12,119 nt of DNA, from NCBI GenBank assembly GCA_934613165.1, contig CAKTSW010000016.1, positions 1-12,119 on the forward strand, written 5' to 3'. Below are positions 6,774-12,119 of this stretch, in pieces (positions within the stretch are counted from its first letter, which is position 1; every line of letters starts with the position of its first letter). The translations under genes and the position numbers were made by a program. This DNA comes from an uncultured Ellagibacter sp. (GTDB taxonomy: Bacteria; Actinomycetota; Coriobacteriia; Coriobacteriales; Eggerthellaceae). The notes below the pieces were generated by a model that had not been told where the DNA came from, made no database searches, and saw only the letters and a list, made by a program, of their open reading frames with translations.

Positions 6774-6815
6774 GAAAGAAAAAGGGCTTCGCGCAATCCT
6801 TCGCACGAAGCCCTT
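6774..6815 (-). terminator. Rho-independent terminator after the PaaI-type thioesterase gene
   Basis: A 10-bp perfect stem (arms 6782-6791 and 6806-6815, with a 14-nt loop) is followed on the minus strand by TTTTTCTTT. It begins about 20 bases after the thioesterase stop. This is the best canonical terminator in the window and separates the thioesterase from the downstream surface-protein region. Confidence 0.87.
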
Positions 6816-6835
6816 CGACCGATTGGAATCCAGCC

Positions 6836-7249
6836 CTACTTCACATGCGGGTTCGGCGTCGCCGCGTCTTTCGGGACGATGAGGCACAGCACGCTCCCGT
6901 CGGACACGACATCGCCCGCATCGTCGTAGGCGGCAACGTCCCAAAACTGCTTGCGATACCCCTTCGAGCTCTTCTCTTCGCGGTTGAGCGTCGCCACGCC
7001 GTGCAGCATGCCGTCGACGCCGCTTTTATGGTGCGTCACGTTCACGTTCAGCCCGAACGGAAGCTCGCGAGAGGCGTCCGCGCACGCCTCGGCACCCTGG
7101 CTCGCCACCGATTCCAGCAACGCGAGCGTCGTGCCGCCGTGCACGAAGCCGTGCATCTGGCGGACATCGTCGGTGATGGGAAGCTGCGCCTCGACGCAGG
7201 TCGGCGTTATCGTGGTGAATTCCATCTTCAGAAGTTCGTTCAATCCCAT
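6836..7249 (-). CDS. PaaI/YdiI-type hotdog-fold acyl-CoA thioesterase
   Basis: The 137-residue length and motif are those of a single hotdog domain. The signature MHGFVHGGTTLALLESVASQ (32-51) has the HGG of the family (His37-Gly38-Gly39) and a Glu (Glu46) at the position of the catalytic base in the YdiI/EntH subgroup (HGG-x6-E), unlike the Asp of classical PaaI. Proteins of this subgroup hydrolyse aryl- or acyl-CoA thioesters; some, such as YdiI/MenI, act on 1,4-dihydroxy-2-naphthoyl-CoA in menaquinone synthesis. Substrate cannot be assigned from sequence alone, and no men genes are in the window. The start at ATG 7249 has a GAGAGG site at good spacing. It lies 132 bp after the flippase-like gene and is closed by a terminator, so it may be the last gene of that unit or be transcribed separately. 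Confidence 0.85.
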   Translation of the reverse strand: MGLNELLKMEFTTITPTCVEAQLPITDDVRQMHGFVHGGTTLALLESVASQGAEACADASRELPFGLNVNVTHHKSGVDGMLHGVATLNREEKSSKGYRKQFWDVAAYDDAGDVVSDGSVLCLIVPKDAATPNPHVK

Positions 7250-7381
7250 AGGTACCTCTCTATCTGCGCAGGAGCGGCCGCGCTACCCGAAGGCGCACGG
7301 CTGCCGTCTCGGCGCGATCGGCGGCGTCGTCGTAGGCGCGCGAACACGCAGCAGCCGATGCCCCGGCGCAATCGGCCAGCG

Positions 7382-8566
7382 CTACTTCCCTCGTGGGGCC
7401 TTCCCGCCCGACGGCGCGCGATTGCCGCGCCGCGCGGCGGAGGCATGCTCGCCCACCGGGGGGATCGCCCCCGTGCCGGCCTGCACCATCGCGTCGATTT
7501 CCTGAGCCATCTTGTCAGCGCCTTCGAGCCGGTTCTTCTCGTCGCCCGAGATGGCCTTCTTGCCTTCGCCCTGGAAGGTCTTCGTCTTCTGGATGAGGAT
7601 GGCGCCGATGAGGAACGGCATCCAGAACACGATGCCGCGGTACACAAGGCCGATCGCCGTGCCGGCGGCGGCGGTTTCCCCGAACGACGTGAACGCGACC
7701 ACCACGGCGGCCTCGACGACGCCCACGCCCTGCGGCGTGATGGAGATCATGGCGAACAGCGTGGCGACCACGTAGCCGCAGATGAGCGCCTCGGGGCTCG
7801 TCACGCCGAACGCCACGCCGACGAGCGCGAAGCACGAAAGCTCGCAAGTGGACGCGATGAGCGAGCACCCGTAGGCCTTGAGCGTGGGCTTGGGGCTGTG
7901 GCCGATAAGGCCCGCGGCCTCCGAGAACGTCGTCGCGATGTTTTCGACCCAAGGTTTGAGCGGCGGCTTCTTGAACAGGCCGCGGACGCGGTTCACCAGC
8001 CGCTCGATGGGGTGCAGGATCTTCAGCATGAGCGCGGGGCGCTTGCGGCCAAGCACGAGAACGCTGATCATGCCGCCGACGAGCAGCATCACCACCATGC
8101 CCAAAAGGAACCACACCGGCGAGAGCCCCACCGTGAGCAGCAGGATGAGGAACGCGAGGATCATGATGGTGCAGAACGCGCCATCGATGGTGATCTGCAT
8201 GAGGAGCGCGGCGGACGTCGCCTTGCCGGGAGAGATGCCGCGGCGACGCGCGTCGTCGACCACGAGCGTCGTGCCCGCCAGGTTGAGCGAGGGCGCGATC
8301 GTGTTCATGAAGAACGTGCCGAACACAAGCGGCAACGTGGAACGCGGCGCCATGTATTCCCCCACCGCACGGAAACACGACGAGTAAGCGAAGCTTTGCG
8401 AGAAGTACTTGCACAGCTGCGTCATCACCGCGAAAACGAGCGGCAAGGTCGACCCCTGCTTCATGGTTTCGACCAGTTGGGCGAGCTGGTCTCCGCGAAG
8501 GAACACCACCGCGAGCACGATGACGAGCACAAGCCCGACGAGCAGGTTTCGGATGCTGAACTTCAC
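7382..8566 (-). CDS. Flippase-like integral membrane protein (lysylphosphatidylglycerol synthase TM/UPF0104 family)
   Basis: This 394-residue protein has about seven to eight hydrophobic segments (e.g. 7-23, 41-58, 78-95, 117-145, 150-172, 235-275, 283-300, 308-325). It matches the LPG_synthase_TM family (PF03706), the membrane part of MprF without its cytoplasmic aminoacyl-transferase domain. Typical features are the N-T-I-A-P-S loop with nearby GTTLVVDDARRRG (98-110) and ITPQGVGVVEAA (276-287), the equivalent of the usual P-x-P-G-G-x-G-x-x-E signature. The C-terminal 65 residues are hydrophilic and end in a basic tail (RRGNRAPSGGKAPRGK), probably cytoplasmic. Stand-alone members are thought to move lipids or polyprenyl-linked intermediates across the membrane; no substrate is evident. 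The start is GTG 8566, with only a distant AGGA upstream, so the exact N-terminus is less sure. Confidence 0.87.
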   Translation of the reverse strand: MKFSIRNLLVGLVLVIVLAVVFLRGDQLAQLVETMKQGSTLPLVFAVMTQLCKYFSQSFAYSSCFRAVGEYMAPRSTLPLVFGTFFMNTIAPSLNLAGTTLVVDDARRRGISPGKATSAALLMQITIDGAFCTIMILAFLILLLTVGLSPVWFLLGMVVMLLVGGMISVLVLGRKRPALMLKILHPIERLVNRVRGLFKKPPLKPWVENIATTFSEAAGLIGHSPKPTLKAYGCSLIASTCELSCFALVGVAFGVTSPEALICGYVVATLFAMISITPQGVGVVEAAVVVAFTSFGETAAAGTAIGLVYRGIVFWMPFLIGAILIQKTKTFQGEGKKAISGDEKNRLEGADKMAQEIDAMVQAGTGAIPPVGEHASAARRGNRAPSGGKAPRGK

Positions 8567-8587
8567 GGTTTGAGCCGGTTCCTATCT

Positions 8588-8607
8588 AAAAGGCGCCCTG
8601 AAGGCGC
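8588..8607 (-). terminator. Short hairpin with T-run between purH and the flippase-like gene
   Basis: On the minus strand GCGCC and GGCGC (arms 8593-8597 and 8603-8607, loop of 5) form a short GC stem followed by CTTTTAGA. It lies in the 185-bp gap after purH and 22 bases before the flippase-like start. It is a weak terminator candidate, possibly working with the hairpin at 8646-8668. Confidence 0.4.
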
Positions 8608-8645
8608 GACGATTCGTTTGCGAAAAAACGCGCTGCATAGTATAA

Positions 8646-8668
8646 CGCCCCGTCAAAGCGGCGGGGCG
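8646..8668 (-). terminator. Hairpin downstream of purH
   Basis: Arms CGCCCCG (8646-8652) and CGGGGCG (8662-8668) form a 7-bp GC-only stem with a 9-nt loop, about 85 bases after the purH stop. On the minus strand it is followed by the AT-rich TTATACTAT. It is plausible as the end of the purine transcript, although the trailing run is not pure T. Confidence 0.45.
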
Positions 8669-8751
8669 CAGAGCCGATGTTTTCTCGGAAGGCGTTGCCG
8701 AACCGGCATGTTCGGCATGCACGCGGAAGCGCGTTTCGCGACGCTCCTTCT

Positions 8752-10362
8752 CTAGTGGCGGAAATGCCTGTGGCCGGTGAAGACCATGGCGATGCCGTGC
8801 TCGTTGGCGGCCTGGATGGACTCGTCGTCGCGGATGGAGCCGCCCGGCTGGATGATGGCGGTCACGCCCCACTCGGCCAGCGTGTCGACGTTGTCGCGGA
8901 ACGGGAAGAACGCGTCCGACGCGCACACAAGGCCTTCGGCGGGAACGCCCATGCGCTCGCACGTTTCATGCGCACGCTTGCAGGCGATGAGCGCCGAGTC
9001 GACGCGATTGGGCTGGCCCGGCCCCATGCCGATGCCCGCATGGTCGCGCGACACCAGGATGGCGTTGGATTTCACGCCCTTGCACACCTTCCACGCGAAC
9101 AGAAGCTCGTGCATCTCGGCCTCGGTGGGCTTGCGGTCGGTCGGCACGGTGAAGGTCGCCGGGTCCTCGTCGACGCGATCGACGTCCTGCACGAGGATGC
9201 CGCCGTCGACCGAGCGGAACTCAAGCGCGGAAGGCGCGTCGACGCCGCCGGTGCGCAGCACGCGCAGGTTCTTCTTCTTTTGCAGAAGCTCGAGCGCTTC
9301 GGGCGCAAAGGCAGGCGCAATGAGCACCTCGACGAACAGGTGGTTCTCGTTGATATGGTCGACCATGTCCTTCGTGACCTCGCGGTTCACCGCGATGATC
9401 CCGCCGTAGGCGCTCTTCGGGTCGCACGCGAACGCCTTGTCGAATGCCTCGACCACGGTGTCGGCGGTTGCCGATCCGCAGGGGTTCTGGTGCTTCAAGA
9501 TGACCACGGCCGGCTCGTCGAACTCGCGCACGAGCGTCCAGCAGGCGTCGGTGTCGAGGATGTTGTTGTACGACAGCTCCTTGCCGTTCAGCTGCTCGGC
9601 GTTCACAAGGCTGTGCTCGCTCTCGAAGTCGGGCAGGCGGTAGAAAGCAGCTTCCTGATGCGGGTTCTCGCCGTAGCGCAGATCCTGCTGCTTCACCATG
9701 TAGAGGTCGTAGTAGTCGGGGAACTCGTCGCCTTCGGAATCAGTGTCGTCGACGTCTTCCTCGGCCAGCTCGTCGAACAGCCAGTCGGCGATCGCGCCGT
9801 CGTAGGAGCTCGTGGTCTCGAACACGTTCAGGGCCAGGCGGGCGCGGGTCGCGCGCTTCGTGGCGCCGTCGTTCTCGCGCATCTCGGCCAGGATGTCGTC
9901 ATAGGACTCGGGGTCGGTGACCACGGCCACGCTCTCGAAGTTCTTCGCCGCGCTGCGCAGCATCGACGGGCCTCCGATGTCGATGTTCTCGATGCAGGTG
10001 CCGAAATCGGCGCCCGATTCCACCGTCTTCTCGAACGCGTAGAGGTTCACGACGACCATGTCGATCATCTTGATGCCGTGCTCTTCGGCCTCGGCCATGT
10101 GCTTGGGGTTGTCGCGCTTGGCCAGAAGGCCGCCGTGCACCATCGGGTGCAGCGTCTTCACGCGACCGTCCATCATCTCGGGGAAGTGGGTCACCTCGTC
10201 GATCGGGGTGACGGGCACGCCCGCCTCGGCGATCACGCGCGCGGTGCCGCCCGTGGAGATGATCTCCGCGCCGAACTCGTCGTGCAGCGCACGGGCGAAC
10301 TCGGCGACGCCCGTCTTGTCGGTGACCGACATGAGAACGCGCTTGACCTTGGGATCTGCCAT
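8752..10362 (-). CDS. purH: Bifunctional AICAR formyltransferase / IMP cyclohydrolase
   Basis: PurH catalyses the last two steps of de novo IMP synthesis in the cytoplasm. AICAR is formylated with 10-formyl-THF, and FAICAR is then cyclised to IMP. The 536-residue length fits a full protein (family about 510-540). The N-terminal MGS-like IMP cyclohydrolase domain (about 1-195) shows SVTDKTG (12-18), STGGTAR (36-42) and HFPEMMDGRVKTLHP (59-73). The transformylase domain shows RYGENPHQ (229-236), the catalytic KHQNPCG (290-296, Lys290/His291), SDAFFPF (482-488), PGGSIRD (506-512) and the usual end FTGHRHFRH. The domain junction (about 198-216) is unusually rich in Asp and Glu. Start ATG 10362 has an AGGAG site. 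The gene lies 43 bp after the XdhC-like gene and probably shares a transcript with it. Confidence 0.98.
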   Translation of the reverse strand: MADPKVKRVLMSVTDKTGVAEFARALHDEFGAEIISTGGTARVIAEAGVPVTPIDEVTHFPEMMDGRVKTLHPMVHGGLLAKRDNPKHMAEAEEHGIKMIDMVVVNLYAFEKTVESGADFGTCIENIDIGGPSMLRSAAKNFESVAVVTDPESYDDILAEMRENDGATKRATRARLALNVFETTSSYDGAIADWLFDELAEEDVDDTDSEGDEFPDYYDLYMVKQQDLRYGENPHQEAAFYRLPDFESEHSLVNAEQLNGKELSYNNILDTDACWTLVREFDEPAVVILKHQNPCGSATADTVVEAFDKAFACDPKSAYGGIIAVNREVTKDMVDHINENHLFVEVLIAPAFAPEALELLQKKKNLRVLRTGGVDAPSALEFRSVDGGILVQDVDRVDEDPATFTVPTDRKPTEAEMHELLFAWKVCKGVKSNAILVSRDHAGIGMGPGQPNRVDSALIACKRAHETCERMGVPAEGLVCASDAFFPFRDNVDTLAEWGVTAIIQPGGSIRDDESIQAANEHGIAMVFTGHRHFRH

Positions 10363-10405
10363 GTATGTGCTCCTCTCTTGGGAAGGTTATGCTGCAATGC
10401 CGCCG

Positions 10406-11395
10406 CTATCGGCCAAGGCTCGCTTCGTGCTTCGCGCGAGCTTCCTCGCTGTAGCGTTCCTTGTATCGTACATCGACGAGCTCCGCCACGATGGCGATGG
10501 CGAGCTCCGCCGGCGTCTTCGCACCGAATTTCAGGCCGATGGGGCGTTTGATGGACTCCCATTGCGCTTCGGTGGCGCCACGTTCGATGACGAGATCGTG
10601 CACGGTCGAGTTCTTGCCCTTGCACCCCATCATGCCGACGTAGTGCACGCCGTGCTTCACGGCCCACACGCAGCTGTCGGGGTCGAACATGTGGCCGCGC
10701 GTGAGCACGCACACGTAGTCGCCGGGGGCGGCGCTGTAGGCGGAAAGCCCGTCGAAGTTGCCGCCCGGAAGCACGATGCGCTCCGCGTCGGGGAAGCGCT
10801 CCTCCGAGATGTAGGCGGGGTCGTAGTCCACGACCGTCACCTTGAAGCCCACATGGGTCGCGAGCACCGAAAGCTCGCTCGCCACGTCGGACGCACCCAG
10901 AAGCCATACCTTCACCTGGTCGAACAGCGCGACGGAACGCCAGGTCAGGCCTTCGAACTGCTCGTTGTGCATCGAGGGGCCGCGCGTTACGTCCTTCATC
11001 TGGAACACGTCGCGCGCGCTCGGGGTGCGCGATGACACGATTTCCTTCGCGTCATTGCAGAAGAAGACGAGCGGCTCGCCGTCGGCGGAACCCTGGTCGC
11101 CGTATTTCTTCGTGACCTCGTTATCGGTGTTGGAAACGGCCTCGTCCGCGTTCCACACCACCTTGAAGCCGAGCCATGCCAAGTCGTGCTCGTCGATCGC
11201 GCGGATGGCGCGCTCGAACGTGGGGATGTCGGCAACGGTAAGGCTTTCCGCGATCGTGCCGAGATATTCGGGCGCCACGTGGTTGTTCCCCGCAAGCGCT
11301 TCAGCGGAGAAGCAGGGGAAGTCTTCCGGGGCGAGCTGCGGGGTTTTCCCCGCGCGCAAATCGTCGACGATGGACTGCAGGATCGCTTTGTTCAT
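10406..11395 (-). CDS. XdhC family Rossmann-fold protein
   Basis: The 329-residue protein carries the XdhC C-terminal Rossmann domain (PF13478) from about 160 on: VWLLGASDVASEL (163-175), FKVTVVDYDP (184-193), EERFPDAE (198-205), VLTRGHMFD (230-238), YVGMMGCKGKN (252-262), RPIGLKFGAKTPAELAIAI (284-302). XdhC-type proteins serve maturation of molybdenum hydroxylases such as xanthine dehydrogenase, handling sulfuration of the molybdenum cofactor. The N-terminal 150 residues do not show the usual XdhC_CoxI motif (the GSSPR/GGG-like segment), and the nucleotide loop reads GASD where GAGH is common, so this is a divergent member. No molybdenum hydroxylase gene is in the window. Its place between purN and purH suggests a link to purine metabolism, but that is inference from position only. 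ATG 11395 has an AAGGA site. Confidence 0.85.
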   Translation of the reverse strand: MNKAILQSIVDDLRAGKTPQLAPEDFPCFSAEALAGNNHVAPEYLGTIAESLTVADIPTFERAIRAIDEHDLAWLGFKVVWNADEAVSNTDNEVTKKYGDQGSADGEPLVFFCNDAKEIVSSRTPSARDVFQMKDVTRGPSMHNEQFEGLTWRSVALFDQVKVWLLGASDVASELSVLATHVGFKVTVVDYDPAYISEERFPDAERIVLPGGNFDGLSAYSAAPGDYVCVLTRGHMFDPDSCVWAVKHGVHYVGMMGCKGKNSTVHDLVIERGATEAQWESIKRPIGLKFGAKTPAELAIAIVAELVDVRYKERYSEEARAKHEASLGR

Positions 11396-11430
11396 GAATG
11401 CATCCTTCTTTCGAATCGCTTCTCAAGCAA

Positions 11431-11470
11431 CGCAGGGCCGGCCTCGCGCGATTCCGAGGCCGGCCCTGCG
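11431..11470 (-). terminator. Perfect 16-bp hairpin downstream of purN
   Basis: Arms at 11431-11446 and 11455-11470 are perfect reverse complements with an 8-nt loop. The hairpin begins 6 bases after the purN stop and ends about 35 bases before the start of the XdhC-like gene. Beyond the stem the minus strand reads TTGCTTGAG, a poor T-run, so it may be a leaky terminator, an RNA-stability element, or an attenuator that lowers expression of xdhC-like and purH relative to purN. Confidence 0.7.
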
Positions 11471-11476
11471 GCGCGG

Positions 11477-12091
11477 TTAACCGATATGCACCTTGTTCGT
11501 AGCCGCATCGACGGCGACGCGACCTTCGGCGATGAGCCCGAGAACCTCGGGGTAGAGCGCGTGCTCGACCTCGTGGATCTTGGCCTCGAGCATATCGAGC
11601 GTGTCGTCTTCCTCCACGGTAACGGCGCGCTGCGCGACGATGGGGCCCTTGTCGTAGTCGGCGTTCGCGAAGTGCACGGTGACACCCGTCACCTTCACGC
11701 CCGCGTCGAACGCGTCGGCGATGGCGTGCGCGCCCTTGAACGACGGCAGAAGCGCCGGGTGCAGGTTGAGCACGCGGTCGGGGAACGCGTCGAGCATGAC
11801 CGGGGTCACCTTGCGCATGTAGCCCGCCATGACGACGTATTCCGCGCCCGCCTCTTCGAGCGCCGCGACGATTTCGGCGTCGGCGGCCTGCGGGTCTGCG
11901 TACTTGTCGCGGTTCATGACGAGCACGGGGATTCCCGCCGCACGCGCCCGCTCGATGCCGTACGCGTCGGGGCGCGACGACACGACCTTCACCACTTCGA
12001 CGGGAAGGCCTTCCGCCGCCGCATCGATGATCGCCTGCAGATTCGTGCCGCTGCCGGACACGAGCACGCCGATTCTAAGTTTGCCGGACAC
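11477..12091 (-). CDS. purN: Phosphoribosylglycinamide formyltransferase (GAR transformylase)
   Basis: PurN transfers the formyl group of 10-formyl-THF to GAR, the third step of de novo purine synthesis, in the cytoplasm. The 204-residue length is normal for the single-domain enzyme. It has the phosphate-binding loop VSGSGTNLQAII (11-22), the active-site segment NLHPALLPSFKGAHA (109-123; Asn109 and His111) and VHFANADYDKGPIVAQ (139-154; His140 and Asp147). These correspond to the Asn106, His108, His137 and Asp144 set of the E. coli enzyme. The start is GTG 12091 (the in-frame codon) with an AAAGGTGG site at good spacing. Upstream sequence of only 28 bases is visible, so earlier purine genes such as purM cannot be seen. 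A strong hairpin follows the stop. Confidence 0.97.
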   Translation of the reverse strand: MSGKLRIGVLVSGSGTNLQAIIDAAAEGLPVEVVKVVSSRPDAYGIERARAAGIPVLVMNRDKYADPQAADAEIVAALEEAGAEYVVMAGYMRKVTPVMLDAFPDRVLNLHPALLPSFKGAHAIADAFDAGVKVTGVTVHFANADYDKGPIVAQRAVTVEEDDTLDMLEAKIHEVEHALYPEVLGLIAEGRVAVDAATNKVHIG

Positions 12092-12119
12092 GTAACCACC
12101 TTTCGTTCGGGAAGCGAGC

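Noticed and set aside
7250-7381. 132-bp gap between the flippase-like and thioesterase genes as a site for a small gene or terminator
   Set aside because: No conserved small protein and no clear hairpin with a T-run was found; I see nothing to annotate beyond the ribosome site of the thioesterase.
6845-8755. Long plus-strand open frame (636 codons) over the thioesterase and flippase-like genes
   Set aside because: It runs through two unrelated real genes and their intergenic gap, and its product is low-complexity Arg/His-rich sequence; a shadow frame.
8677-10551. Long plus-strand open frame (624 codons) opposite purH
   Set aside because: purH on the other strand has all family motifs; this frame has none and is the antisense image.
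1-12119. tRNA, rRNA, CRISPR array, insertion sequence or prophage elements
   Set aside because: No cloverleaf-like sequence, regularly spaced repeats, transposase or integrase motif was seen on either strand.

Overview
This is a GC-rich window in which every supported gene lies on the minus strand, so transcription runs from high to low coordinates. Gene content (S-layer-homology surface protein, several FMN-binding proteins, ApbE, a NusG-II/Gx-transporter pair) together with codon use points to a Gram-positive, high-GC anaerobe of the Coriobacteriia, most likely Eggerthellaceae. That placement is inferred from the protein sequences and was not tested by a search.

Right part (about 8750-12119), in transcription order: purN, an XdhC-type Rossmann protein, then purH. 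purN and purH are two folate-dependent steps of de novo purine synthesis. A perfect 16-bp hairpin sits between purN and the xdhC-like gene, and only 43 bp separate the latter from purH.

Middle part (about 6780-8750): a polytopic flippase-like membrane protein (lysylphosphatidylglycerol synthase TM/UPF0104 family), then a small hotdog-fold thioesterase of the PaaI/YdiI type that ends at a convincing rho-independent terminator (6774-6815).

Left part (1-6577) is the most interesting. A secreted protein resembling the Treponema 47-kDa antigen (Tp47/TpN47), with a FIVAR segment and three SLH repeats, is followed by a tight run of genes. These are a membrane-anchored protein with two FMN-binding domains, a second anchored protein with one FMN-binding domain, a NapH/NosR-type polytopic protein with two [4Fe-4S] ferredoxin sites, an ApbE flavin transferase lipoprotein, a NusG-domain-II protein, and the start of a Gx-transporter (HepS component I-like) gene that runs off the left edge. 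Spacings from the FMN protein onward are -8, +1, +8, +14 and +4 bp, so these six genes are almost certainly one operon.

Taken together, the left part looks like a flavin-based electron conduit. Quinol or cytoplasmic electrons could pass through the Fe-S membrane protein to three covalently bound FMNs loaded by ApbE outside the membrane, and on to an extracellular acceptor. This resembles the flavin-based extracellular electron transfer loci of Firmicutes and the Rnf/Nos/Nap FMN-Fe-S modules. No dehydrogenase, terminal reductase or FAD exporter is visible in the window, so donor and acceptor are unknown.
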